Source: Hippophae tibetana
Lineage: Eukaryota; Streptophyta; Magnoliopsida; Rosales; Elaeagnaceae
Reading direction: 5' to 3'
DNA length: 64,000 bases
Assembly (NCBI GenBank): GCA_037013495.1
Contig: CM072811.1
Span: forward strand, 14,948,659-15,012,658
The notes beneath the pieces are model-generated. The model worked only from the letters and a program-made list of their open reading frames with translations. It had not been told where the DNA came from and searched no databases. The translations under genes were made by a program, and so were the position numbers. Of the stretch, positions 11,207 to 23,152 are shown in pieces (within the stretch, counting starts at the first letter, position 1; every line of letters starts with the position of its first letter).

Positions 11207-14150
11207 AATTTAATACCTGTACTAGGTGTGTGGGTCAAAATTGTATTAGATATTTTACTTAAATTGTCTAAAATTCTATTCTAAAATTATGTGTCTTGAC
11301 TTTTTTTTTCATATCAAATTAAAAGTAAATTTTATTTATTTATTTTTAAAATGTTAGAAAAATATATAAATAAATTACATATTGATTTAAATAGATTTTT
11401 ATAATGATATTAGTTTGATAAGAAAGAAAATTATATAAAATAAGCTAAATATCGTTTTAAATATAAATAGGTTGTAACCAAATATTATACATAATAATTA
11501 CAATAAAATTTAATACAATTATATTTAACTTATCTAATATGGTGTATCAAACATGCGCTTGACCCAAATGTGATGTTTTCTATGGTTATGCATGCTTCTA
11601 GCCTAGATAAGAGCCTATGAGGCACACCATGACTACTGTATTTACCATAATTTTATTCCTTACTATTGATAATTTTTGTTGTTTGTTGAATTGAACATGT
11701 TGTTTTGTACTTTCGTTGTATTATTTGCTTAATTCAAGTTTGTGAGACCGGATTGGCCAAATTAGTATAGAGTTCACAAAAAGATTACATGGATTGGATT
11801 CTCCACCTCTCGTTTAGGTTCTAGTTGTGTATTTGAGCTAGAAGAATAATTGATCTTTATGTAATTATTCCTATGTATAGAATTCTCAGATTTAAAATCT
11901 AAAGGTTAAGTTTTAGAACACCATTTAGATTTTATTTGGACACTTTGAATAAGATTTTAAATTGATACTTTACCAAAAACATTGATTTAAATGGTTTTTT
12001 ATTTTCTTAGGAATAAAACATAATTTAATCTAATCAATTGTTGATCTCTGTCAAAAAACTTTAATTGATTTGATTAATAAAAAAACTTATCCCCGTCAAA
12101 AGTACTTTTGATACAAAAAGGAAAAAAATAATATCTTTAATAATCTAATTAATTCTAAATAAGCATGGTCAATTAGTTAATAGTTCCCATAAATTCTTAA
12201 TTGAGTGTTATTTGTTTATATGCTTAGAATTGTTTAAATAATCCTATTTCTATATTTTATTATATATTATTAGATTAATATTTTTGAAACCCAAATATTG
12301 TGACAAAATATTTAGGTTTATTTTTTGTGTTTGTTTTTAAGAAATTTATTGAATTATTTAAAACCACGTAGTTTCTCTTTAGGCTGACTCTGAGTATGCT
12401 TATTTCTTATTATAAGTGATTCATACATTTACAAACTTATTATAAATTTACAAAATTTAATTTTTAAGCATTAATTGGTATTTTCACCCCTCATCTAGAT
12501 CCCAGTTGCCTATCTGGATTGGAAGGACAATTGATATGTGTATTTTTTTTTTCTTAAATATGGAATTCTCAATCATAGTTATAAGAAGATTTTCTTGGTG
12601 TTTATCTAATTTTTCTCCAAGTTTTGTGGGGACTATAGAATATTAGATAATTTTTTTTACACTTTCTTATCTTATTGAGATTAATGAATATTATTTTGAC
12701 ATATAATTTGTTATACTTTTAAGCATTAATTTTATGTTTTATTTTCGTATTATGTTGTTTTAGAAGATATTTACGTATTTTGTAGGTTGATGTATTTTTG
12801 GAAGAATCTTGAATAAGCACAACTCAAAAAGTTAGAATGAGCAATAACCAGGTCACCATGATTTTCTATGTGCATTGCGCTCTAGACATTTACATGCTGC
12901 AGTAAGGTGATCTCAGGAGGCATTTAGTGATTTTGGAATTTCAACGCACGATGCAACAAATAAATAAGCATGTCATGGTAAGGTGCTCTCGGGTTGAAGC
13001 TGAGAATTTGACTTTGGTATCACACTAAAGTGTAGATAAAAGCTTGTAGTGATCCGAGTGTTAAAACTGGCCAATAACCTTAATACACGTACGAAATATG
13101 TTTTACCTAAAACCTTACTTATAAATATACTATAAATCCCTTTTAAACTTAACCATCCACCTATAGACATATTTTTCATTCCATAATACAGAATTTAGAG
13201 AGAAAGCTTTAAATTGTGAAATATTTTCAAAGATTTGAAGAAATGGATCAATTAATTCAAGGATTTTGGATCACAAATCAAAAAGGGTATTTTTATTGTT
13301 AGAACTTACTTCTTTCTATATTATGAACATGTCTTTTATAATTAAATTAATTTTAGTTAATTTAGTTATGTTAGGTTAAATTTTGTTTATGAGTTTTTAA
13401 TTTTGTTTTCAAGAATAAAAGAATAATTTTATAATTTTATTTATTTTTTATTTTTCATAACTTTAATTATAAATTAATAATGGATCAAATCTTAATTTAT
13501 AATTAAAAAATATATTTTATAACTAAGCATTAGACACATTATCCATGCTTGATATATGTACTCAATTATATACTTATGAATAAGAGTCAAATTTAACTTC
13601 ATTGATTTGTATTAAATTACATGATTTATTTATTTCCCTTAGATTTGTCAATTAACTGATTATAGGACTAACATAAAAAGTTATTGATTAATTGAGAATT
13701 ATGTAGGTTCATCGTGATGTTGGAGGTTCGTTTATTTTAAAAAAATCAAAATTTTAATTTTATATTTTTGGAAAAATTATTTAATTTTTTTTCATAAGTC
13801 GATAGCTAGTTAATTTTTATTTTAATTTTTTTAATTAATTTAGAATTTAGAATTTTTTTTTTCTCTCAAGTGTGCTGGTTACCATGTTTAAGATTGTTTG
13901 TTTAGGTAAATAAAAAAATAATTTGATATTTTAAAATATTTATCAATTACTTTAGAACCCAATTTTAGATAATCTTATTATTAATTTGTTAGTAATTTAT
14001 ATATTTACTAATGATTAAAATTTGTGCTCGAATGTAAAAATTTACTTAAAACATTGGGATAATTTTTATCCCATTTTATAAAAACAATGAACAATTTTAA
14101 CTTTTTTATAAGACTCATCCTATCATGTTCGTATCACAGCAAATTTCTTT
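11207..14150. other. AT-rich intergenic region upstream of the host gene
   Basis: No gene was found. The stretch around 12640-13300 has LTR-like traits: a TATA-like TATAAATATACTATAAATC near 13120, then a pyrimidine- and A-rich tail. No paired copy or target duplication could be shown. Two segments (about 11800-11900 and 12490-12590) look distantly similar to each other and may be old repeats. Confidence 0.4.
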
Positions 14151-14417
14151 TATCTAAAATAAAATTTTGACAAACTCGGGCAATGGCCCTCGTTGGTTTT
14201 CCGTATTTCCTCATCCTCTGTGTACCGCCCTCGACCAGACAGTCAAAACTACCATTCCATCAAACGAAGTCCAACTAAAAAACCTTGATCAACATCAACA
14301 TGTACATCAGCTTGATTAGCTTCCACCCGATCCTCCAATCCAAGCACTTTATATCATCTGCAAAGACTTTGATTTCAGAAATCGAAGTTTAGATTAACAA
14401 ATTTTATAAAAGCAAAA
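14151..14417 (+). promoter_or_regulatory. Probable promoter-proximal and 5' UTR region of the membrane protein gene
   Basis: GC content and C/T-rich composition rise relative to the AT-rich flank, as is common just upstream of plant start codons. No ATG lies between about 14360 and the start at 14418 in a way that would compete clearly. A TATA-like TTTATATC lies near 14349, but the transcription start cannot be placed from sequence alone. Confidence 0.35.
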
Positions 14418-17400
14418 ATGCAGGAATTGGAAGTGTACTGGTATGACATTGTTTGTTTTGGCGTAGTTGGTGTTTCTTTCATTGGTGCCTTGTGGATGAT
14501 TTGGAGGAAAGAAGGCTCCTCAAGATGGGAAGACACCACCATGTACGAGAGCCTTTTATTGACTCGACCCGACTGCGAGGTGTCTCCTAGGGCTTTGCCG
14601 AAAGGTCACGTAAGTACTTCCCGGTTATGGACCAGTTGTTGGATAAGGGTGAACCCCATATGGCTGATGTTTACCCGTTTGGTTTCCTTTCTGGCTTTGG
14701 CTGGTTTTCTCGCCTGGGACAATGTCGATTGGGATACTACCATTTTCATTTACTATACTGAGTAAGTTCCTCTTTTTTTCCCTCTGAGTTTATCCACTTT
14801 ACAATAAATTTTCAAATCACTTATGTTAATCTGGATTTGACCCTACTAATCATTCCAAGAAAGTGTGTTCTGTTGCATATATGTTTAGTTCAAATATACA
14901 AAACTTAATAAACCAATTTTTTTTAATTTAATGAACACTATTACTTATACTTTGGAATCTCTGATAGGAAGATAGTAGTCGTTTGTTGATCTCCAAAATG
15001 TTCAGGAATCTAATTGGGCTTTGATCATATTTCATGGGCTTTGATCTTTGTCAAAGATTCCTAATTGGGAGATTATGAACTTTTCATTTCATGCGTCAAA
15101 ATGTTCTAATCAGATGATCATATGCATCCTACTTGTGCTTGAAGCCCTTAAAACAAAGTATTTGCAACAAAAGCTTTTAGTTTTAGCTTGTTAGCAGTGC
15201 TGGGATACACTATGGGACTCGTTCGAGGGTATATCGTTTTGCTTCCTCTGTTTTTCAGAACATTGAGTTATCATAAGTGAGAGTATCCCAATCACCTATT
15301 TCTGTTCTTTTAAACTGATGTGCAGGTGGACTTTTGCATTGGTCATGGTCTACTTTGCGGTATGTGTTATGAGCTGAGTTTGGAAATAAGAATTTCAAGA
15401 AAGAAATCAGTAACAACAAATAATTCCTGAATTTTATGGTGGATTGACTTATTAATAATATTGAGGGATTACACAAGTTCACTCCCAAGCATTCGAGAGG
15501 CTTGGAGTCTCTCCCAAGAGCTAAGCTTATACAATCACTCAATGATCAACACTCTCATCCACTGCCCCTCTTAACGTAAAAGAACTAACCAACTCCCACA
15601 TGTAGTATTCCTAACAAACTCTCTAAATAAAATGTAAAATAAAATGCTATAAAGAAACCACACACAACACACGATACACTCACTTTAACCACTTTGAGTA
15701 TTCTCAGAATAACCCCTCCTCCTTGCATGAGTAAATTGCACCCGAGGCCTAACAGTATGTCAGTGTCAGGTTCTGTGATCTTGCGATTTTAGTTTTGTTT
15801 ATTAGTTGCATACTCTAGATAGAAAAGTAAAGATTCCCATAGTTGCCAAATCTTACCATCAAGAATTCCAAATATGCATATAACACTGTTATAACATAAG
15901 GCTAATGATAATTCATATAATTATATAGTTGGGGACAATTGTATCTGCATATGGATGTTGGCTATGCTCAAAAGGGTCTTCTGAAAATGAGATAAGGACT
16001 GAGTTTTCAACAATGGATTTGGAAGAGAATAGAAGTTCAGGCACTTATGCATTCAGGGGAAAGGTAATTAAGGACAGCATCGAGTTTGGAAGTTACCATG
16101 CTCAAGAAGATATTCAACAAAAAGCAGGATTTTGGGGATATCTTATGCAAGTTGCATATCAGGTTGGTCCAACAACATTATCTCAATGCTGGAGGCTCTA
16201 AGCTTTGGAGAGAACTTTAATCTTAGTTGTAATGTTGCCACAAACGCTCCTTCTCTTTGTCTCCTTGTACAAATAAATTATAAAGAAGCTAATGCATTAG
16301 TTATTACAGACATGTGCAGGTGCTGTTCTCTTGACAGATATTATATTCTGGTGTGTCATTGTTCCATTTTTATCAAATGCTCATCTTAGTCTCAATGTGG
16401 TGAGAACCTTTGTCTTAGTAAACTATTCATTCTTTATATACATTCATACATATATACATATATATACACATGAAGTACCACTTATTGTTCTTTCTCTTCT
16501 TGTAATGAAGTGTCTTTAACTCTTAATTATCAAGTAAAACCTATTCATCAGTGTAATAATTTAATTTCATTGACATGTTTGGTTAGTAGGAATGTAATGT
16601 AATTGAAATTTGGACATTCCTTTATTTGGTTTGAGTTTTAGGATGGAAAGGAAAGTAATTGGCTACAGCATTTGGTGTAGTACTCTTTCAATCTACCCGT
16701 CTATGGAATCCCTTGCAATACTATATGTCTTATACTTATATTTGTTTTTATTTTTTAAATCATATTTCTTCGTTACATAATAAAAGTTACTTTCCACTTT
16801 TATCCCTATTTAGATAAAACAAAATTTTGTTTTTAATTTTATCATAATTTTGATTCTATTGTTCAAACTAAATATATTAATGATATTGTTATTTACATTC
16901 AATTCAATTTCAATACATTATACAATTCCTAATATGTTTCCATTCCTAAACCAAACATGACCGTATCATTGACATTTGATAGTTGATGGGTTGCATGCAT
17001 ACTCTGAATGCTGTTTTTCTTCTACTGGACACTGCTCTGAACAATCTTGTAAGTACTTTCATTCTGTGCCTACACTTTTTTTTTTTTTTTTTTGCTTTAG
17101 TTGAAGAGTTTAATGATATGAATTTAAACTTTTTTGAGTTGCAGCCATTTCCTTGGTTCCGGCTCTCATATTTTGTGCTTTGGAGCTGTATATACGTCAT
17201 TTTTCAATGGGTTATTCACGCCTGTGGTTTCTCATGGTATCAACATTAAGCCCTTTCTTTAACATTTTTATCAGCAAATCTTGCTGATCGTTTCTGTGAT
17301 ATGAACTTTGAACTTTACATTGCATCAAATAAAATGATTTAACTTAATTTTGCGGGCTTGGGACATAAATGTTCCTCATTCAAACAATAAGACAAGTATT

Positions 17401-17820
17401 TAATGCCTTGTTTACTCACTTTTGGTGACCTAAAGCAAAATTAACCTAGTAATATGGTGAAGGAGAGAAATCATGACATAAATGGAAAATGTATAAAAAG
17501 TCTGAAAGTATGGGTATACAGATCAATATATACTAATTTTGCCATGTTTTCAGGTGGCCATATCCTTTCCTCGAGCTAAATACACCTTGGGCTCCTTTGT
17601 GGTATAAACTCTTGAACACAAAATCCACAACCATTTATTGTCTTCTCAGTTTGAATTTTGGGTTGACAAATTAAGGGCTAACCATTACTTGTGTCGCAGG
17701 TATTTTTGCTTGGCGTTGGTTCATATACCATGTTATGGGGTATATGCTCTTATTATAAGAGCCAAATATACAATTCTTCCCACATTGTTTCCTCGTGCTT
17801 TTGTGAGATCATATTACTGA
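14418..17820 (+). CDS. Uncharacterised seven-span membrane protein, 8 coding exons
   Basis: Coding exons are 14418-14761, 15326-15359, 15929-16162, 16310-16399, 16983-17048, 17145-17236, 17554-17601 and 17700-17820, totalling 1029 nt (342 residues plus stop). All introns are GT-AG and the frame is continuous. Likely membrane spans are near residues 11-29, 81-100, 117-138, 206-225, 235-253, 263-284 and 304-323, with a hydrophilic loop at about 139-190. No signal peptide cleavage site or catalytic motif is evident. From memory this resembles a conserved plant family of unknown function (Arabidopsis At5g62960/At1g10660 type, distantly like animal Rolling stone proteins); the resemblance was not checked. 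The C-terminal HIPCYGVYALI and LFPRAFVRSYY look strongly family-like. The gene appears intact. Its introns hold a solo LTR and a MITE. The start is the first ATG of the exon and gives a short N-terminal tail before span 1. Confidence 0.9.
15365..15754 (-). mobile_element. Solo copia-type LTR at the intron 2 donor
   Basis: On the minus strand the element reads TGTTAGGCCTCGGG...CAGCTCATAACA and is flanked by GTATG at 15360-15364 and 15755-15759. The U3/R part contains a TATA-like TTTATAGC, and a tail near 15430-15460 contains TTATTAATAAG, as in Tork-like copia LTRs. The left GTATG is the first five bases of intron 2, so the LTR lies five bases inside the intron, antisense to the gene. The LTR's first base on the plus strand (T) keeps the donor as GTATGT. 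Confidence 0.8.
16574..16964. mobile_element. hAT-like MITE in intron 4
   Basis: Inverted ends are CATGTTTGGTTAGTAGGAAT on the left and, read inward from the right, CATGTTTGGTTTAGGAATG. The roughly 390-bp body is AT-rich and has no reading frame. Flanking 8-mers TTCATTGA (16566-16573) and ATCATTGA (16965-16972) match at 7 of 8 positions, compatible with a hAT-type target duplication. The TGTTTGGTT...AACCAAACA ends recall a common plant MITE type. It is non-autonomous. Confidence 0.65.
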
Positions 17821-18626
17821 ATCTACTACTCTGGTGTTCTCCTTCAAATATCAAGTATAAGCTGGAACAAATGGGTTCATTTATTGTATATATAAGGGGA
17901 AAATGCCGATGTCCATTCCCTCTCTATAAATATGATACACGATTTTGTTTATAGTTGATGGTGAACTCTTATCAAAGCCTTTCTTTATCCAAATGCAGCT
18001 GCATTTTTTTTCCTTTTATGTTTCTCTGCTGGTAAAAAATTCTTAATATAGTTCAAGAACTTCATTTTATTTCTCATTTTTCTTTGACGAGTTATCATTG
18101 TTGACAACAACCAAAAAAAGAAAAAGAAAGCAAGCTTCCCATTTTTCTTAAACGAAATTACACCGTTGTATGCTCAAAGCAGACGGTAAAATAAAATCTT
18201 CTCATTGACACTCCAATTTTCCTTGTATGCCATGCCCATTCATCCATTACAAATAAAAAATCAGACTACAAATAATTTCATTTTTTTATAATAGTAATAA
18301 AATATTAATTTAGGCCAAAAACACGAACATATACTACACAAATAAATTTGATACTAATCCCTATGACACTCTTCCTCACTCCCTCTTCATTGTATACAAA
18401 GCATTTTGTACCCATACCCACAAGCTCTGATGCTGATTCGTAATTAAATGTCGTGTTATTTGACCAGGAGTTCAAGAACATTTATTTTTAATTTTCTTCA
18501 CTAATAAAATCCCTCCCTCATTTTGCTAAGCTACAGCAGGTTTAATGTTTGATGGAAAAAAAAAAGTGTCTAGCCCAAGTGATTGAAACAACGATTTACT
18601 TCAAAAAGATATGATGGTGTCTCAGT
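17821..18626. other. 3' flank of the membrane protein gene
   Basis: The first 200 bp or so probably include the 3' UTR. AATAAA-like signals occur, for example near 18252, but no end can be assigned. No gene or mobile element is recognised up to 18626. Confidence 0.4.
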
Positions 18627-19110
18627 CTAGTCTATCTTAAAACATGTATCAACCATACGGTTATCACCATTACAAAGGGTACACTCAAGAGCCCATGATT
18701 TTCGAGCCGCCAAAGCAGCCATTTCATTTGTTGTTTTTTCAAGCATGACCTCCTGACCATTCACCTTGTCACAAACCATGTCATAAATTGTTTGCAAGTT
18801 TGGAATAGGTATAGTACCAAAAACATGACAACGAACCTCATCCAAATGAGAATCAAGCATAGCCAAGAAAATTTACCCTTATTAAGAATTAACATTTGTG
18901 GTATGTTTCTCTATGTCATCGACACTCCATAGTGCAATGGTCAATAGCTTCAAATTTCTGCCCAAATTTTTATGGTTTACCAAAATAATAAATATCAGAA
19001 ACTTCATTTTGGAAGGCAAAAATTACCCAAAATATAGTTGATATGTCTTTGATGCATCTTGACTGATTGAGTAAATATGTTTTATAGTCTCCCATACTTC
19101 CATGGTGATA
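18627..19110 (-). mobile_element. Ty1/copia gag fossil fragment
   Basis: The minus strand encodes gag-like segments: MEVWETIKHIYS near 19105, then FLAMLDSHLDEVRCHVFGTIPIP around 18870-18800, and CTLCNGDNRMVDTCFKI near 18660, which resembles the zinc-knuckle end of copia gag. The piece is broken. It abuts a plus-strand copia LTR at about 19111, so the two pieces do not share an orientation. Confidence 0.7.
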
Positions 19111-19499
19111 CATGCTAGCCATGACTATGCGCCTTGAGGCTGCTTATGTGGGCAGGTGTGCACAGAGTTGTTTAGGTGTAGGCTGGAGTACACGCACGTT
19201 GACACAGAGTTGGTTAAATGTAGGCTGGAGTACACGCACATTGACGCATAGTTGGTTAGGTGTAGGTTGGAACACGTTTGGTTAGACATAGTGCGCGACA
19301 AGACAGGTTTGATGAGCGTGTAGCAAGGGAACCATATATGTAGTTAGGGAGTCAAAGTTTTTAGCATTCTTTTTTATTTTCTCTTTCCTTTGTAAGGCTA
19401 TATATAACCTCAACAACACCAATAAAAGATATACTAGAACTTATCAAATCAACCCTCTTCTTGTCTTTGTTTTTCTCTTCTCGCAAATTCCACATATCA
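19111..19499 (+). mobile_element. Copia-type LTR with primer site remnant
   Basis: It carries a TATA box (GGCTATATATAACC near 19388), AATAAAAGATATAC about 30 bp downstream, and a 3' end CCACATATCA followed by GTGTTATCAAAGCC, a decayed tRNA-Met primer site in plus orientation. A second, shorter copy with the same signals lies at 40768-41030. The left edge is approximate. Confidence 0.65.
19163..19288 (+). repeat. 42-bp tandem repeat, three units, in the copia LTR
   Basis: Units start at 19163, 19205 and 19247, each containing TTGGTTAGGTGTAGG-like and GGAGTACACGCAC-like segments. They lie upstream of the TATA box, where LTR enhancers often sit. The copy at 40768 has fewer units. Confidence 0.75.
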
Positions 19500-19519
19500 G
19501 TGTTATCAAAGCCATGGAT

Positions 19520-19869
19520 ACCCATAATTTCATAATTTAATATAATTTATCATTTTTTAATTTTAAATTTTAGTTTAATTTTTATGAATTTTAGATTTTA
19601 TTATTATTATTATTATTATTATTTAAATTTTATTACAGATTTAAATAAAATGGATATTTAAAATTTTAAAAACATATTTTCTAATTACTCTTATAATTTA
19701 AATGAATATTTATTTAAATTAAATTAAAATTAAAATCTCTTTAAATTTATATAAATAATTAGATTAACAAGGTTGGGAGGTTATATATATAAATAAATAA
19801 ATAAAAGAACAAGGGGAGTAACCAGATTTGGATATATATATATATATATATATAAAGAAGAATAAGATT

Positions 19870-19938
<69 letters not shown>

Positions 19939-20640
19939 GATTGAGAGGGGGGCTGGCTGCAGGAGAAAAAAAGAAGAAAAAGCTGAGCAGATAAAAAAAG
20001 AAGACTACGTTAGAGAAGAACGCAGAAAGAAATCAAAACGGTGGAGAAAACGCGAAAGCACGTTCTTTTTGCATTTTTTTTTTCAACTCCTCTAAAACAA
20101 ATTATGATTAATTCGTTTATATTAAAATTAATATTTAGGATGAACTAAATTTTATTTATTTTAAAAAAAATATGTAATTTAATTCTAAATTATGTTTAAT
20201 TTTTTATGTTAATTTAAATTATTTTTCTTCAAATTTGTTTGATTTATTTTGAGTTTATTATTTTTAATTAACTAGTAATTAATTAGATAAATTTAATATT
20301 ATGAATAGATACCGATAGATTAAGACTTTTATGATTTTAAAATTATTGATATTGATATTAATATTTACTTGTTTTATTAAATTATATATTTTTATGTAAA
20401 TTGATGAACAAAAATATTTTCAGATAATTAAATTCAATTAACTTGATGAATAAAACATAACGAAGTATTAGGTGAAATCAATTTCTTAGAAGTTTTTTTT
20501 CATTAATTTGATTTTTGAAGAACATTTTTATTTTCTTTTGCATATTTTCTTTAAATTTATTTTATTTTAAATTTCAATTATAATAACCTTAGTTATTTTT
20601 CTAGATAAAATTTAGATTAATAATATTTTGATATTTGTTA
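19520..20640 (+). mobile_element. Athila-type LTR, first of three
   Basis: It matches the LTRs at 20679, 24056 and 30514: an AATTTATCATTTTTTAA start block, a (TTA)n tract, a CGCAGAAAGAAATCAAAACG block near 20021-20040, and the ATTATGATTAATTCG block. Its beginning is missing next to the copia primer remnant, and its end runs into a short scrap of internal sequence with CTACTTATTGAGTAT before the next LTR. Confidence 0.65.
19875..19934. repeat. (AT)n microsatellite
   Basis: About 30 uninterrupted AT repeats lie within the Athila-type LTR. Shorter AT runs occur at the same relative position in the LTRs at 24235 and 30840. Confidence 0.9.
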
Positions 20641-20678
20641 AAAAAGAAGAAGTCTACTTATTGAGTATTAAGGTATTT

Positions 20679-23152
20679 GATGACTAATATAATTTGACAT
20701 AATTTATCATTTTTTAACTTTAATTTTAGTATAATTTTTTTATTGAATTTAAACTTCATTATTATTATTTAAATTTTATTATATATTTGAAGATAATGAA
20801 AATTTTAATTTTAGAAGCATATAAGGTAAAGAATTCACAAATTTAAATAAGATTTATTTAAATTTGATTTAAATTAATATATATAGAAAAGAAACAACAC
20901 CAATTGGAAATATATATTATATATATAATATAAAAATAGCGAGATATATATTATATATATAACATAGTAAGTGACGCTTGGAGATATATTATAGATTGAA
21001 AAAATGCAAGGAGAGAAAGGGGATTTGTCTATAAATGGCAAATATATTATTATAGTTTAAAAATAAATTTAAGTGGATTTTATTTAGAAATAGACATATT
21101 ATAACTTATTTGTCGTCAATTTTTTTCTTTTCTCTTTCCTTCCCTATTTTTTTTTTCTTTTCTTGTGTCTCGATCAAATTTTTTCTTCTTCTCTCTCTTA
21201 TCCTAACTTTATTTCTCTAATTATCAATTACTTCTTCCACCAACTTTTCACCAACTTTTTATAAATAATAATTTATTTTTATATAATAAAAAATATATAA
21301 TTTTTTATAACAAATAACTTATCAAAATTTTATTATAAAATAATAATAATAAATAATTACAATAATTTTATAAAAAAATATTAACACCTTATAAATTTAT
21401 AATTAATTTTAAATATGCAAATCTTTTTTATCATATTATATATTAAAATTTTATTTTAAAAAATAAAAATAATTTATTTTATAATAAAATAAATATAAAT
21501 TTATATTAAAATGATATGCTAAACATTTTGATAATTTATAAATAATATAATATTAATTATAATTATGATATAAAAATAATATTTATAAAAATAATTAAAT
21601 TATTAAAAAAAATTATGAAACCTCTCTGTCCAACTTTTTACCAACTTTTTACAAGATACAATACAAATATAAAATATTATATCGCAAATTTTTTGTGAAA
21701 ATATTATTTAATATAATATTATTATAATTATTTTTATTATTAATATAATAAAATATATAAATTATATCTAATTAATTATATTTTAATACTTAAATAAAAT
21801 TATTATTAACAAATATTTATTATCTTAATAATAATTAAAATTATAATAATATTAGAGATATATGTTACAATGTAATCTATTTTTTAATTTTTTAAATCTT
21901 AAATAATTTATTTTTTTAAAATGTCAAAAACTTTGCATAAAATTATTGTAACTATTTATTATTATTATTTTATAATAAAATTTTGATAAGTTATTTATTA
22001 TAAAAAATTATATATTTTTTATTATATAAATATAAATTATTTTTATTATTTTTTATTTATAATAAAAATAAATTATTATTTATTATGAAAAATTAGTGGA
22101 AGAGATGGCTGGTAATTAGAGAAGTAAAGTTAGGGTAGGAGAGAGAAAAGAAAGAATTTGATCGGCAGAAGAAAAGAAAAAAAATTAGGAAAGGAGAAAG
22201 AAGAAGAAAAAAATTGACCGGCTAATGGTTAAAGAAGTTATAATATGCCTATTTCTAAATAAAAATCCACTTAAACATATTTTTAAACTATAATAATATA
22301 TATGCCTTTTATAGACAATCTCCGGAGAGAAAACGACACCAGGAGAAAATTAATAAAAGAAAAGTAGAAACGCATAAATAGAAGTCGGCCGCCAGATCAG
22401 AGAGAGGGCGTAGGAAAATAAAAAATAAGAAACGCATAAACTGGGAAAAGAGAAAGAAAACGCCCGAGAAAAATAGATTATTTTTGCGATTTAAATTTCT
22501 TTCAATTCTTATCAGAAAATTATGGTGAATTCGTTTATTTTAAATTTAGTTTTTAGTGTGAACTAATTTTTCTTTATTCTAAAAAAAAGATGTAATTTAA
22601 TTTGAATTATTTCTCTTCATGTTTGTCTTATTTATTTTGAGTTTATTGCTTCTAATTAGATGACAATTAATTAGATGAATCTAATCTTATGTACTATTGA
22701 AAGAGAGAATTATATGATAGATTTAGAGTATTTTAATGTAGATAAATATAGAGATCGAAAGACTTGTATAAACCTGTGTAGTTTTAAACTCATTGGTCTT
22801 AATGTTTTCTTGCTTTATTAAATTGTATACTTTTGTGTAAGTTAATGAATAAGAATATTTCCAATTAACTGTTGAAAGAGACTTTCAGATGTTTTTTTAG
22901 AGATTGTAAACAAACAAAGAAAATTAAATTAAATTAGCTAGATTAATAAAACATACTGAAGGATTAAATGAAATCGATTTCCTAAAAGTTTTCTTCCTAT
23001 TAATTTGATCTTTAAACAACATTATTTTCTTTTGCATATTTTCCTTAAATTGATATTTGTCAAAAACAAGTTACCAATCTCCGAGGATGATACTTTTTTT
23101 ATCATTTTGTTATAAAATTACGATACTGTGTACTTGCAATTTTTCACCGATA
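20679..23152 (+). mobile_element. Athila-type LTR, second of three, split by a MULE-MITE
   Basis: It begins TGATGACTAATATAATTTG and ends with the LTR terminus ACTTGCAATTTTTCACCGAT. Subtracting the insertion at 21019-22323 and its duplicated target leaves about 1.16 kb, close to the 1125-bp LTR at 24056-25180. The sequence TTACCAATCTCCGAGGATG near 23070 marks the conserved 3' portion shared with the LTR at 30514-31816. Confidence 0.75.
21019..22323. mobile_element. Mutator-like MITE with long inverted ends
   Basis: Flanked by 9-bp duplications GGAGAGAAA at 21010-21018 and 22324-22332. The ends read GGGGATTTGTCTATAAATGG on the left and GGAGATTGTCTATAAAAGG inward from the right. The inverted ends extend for several hundred bases, including matching AATAAATTTAAGTGG-like and ATCAAATTNTTTCTT-like blocks, and surround an extremely AT-rich centre. 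There is no transposase reading frame, so it is a non-autonomous MULE. It inserted into an Athila-type LTR and is therefore younger than that LTR. Confidence 0.85.

Noticed and set aside
12640-13300. Possible solo LTR upstream of the host gene
   Set aside because: TATA-like and tail-like signals are present, but no TG...CA pair with a target duplication could be fixed, so it was not called as an element.
16946-17249. Two opposite reading frames around exon 5 and exon 6
   Set aside because: They read through the intron (poly-T tract at about 17075-17093). The splice sites and continuity of the host gene explain the sequence.
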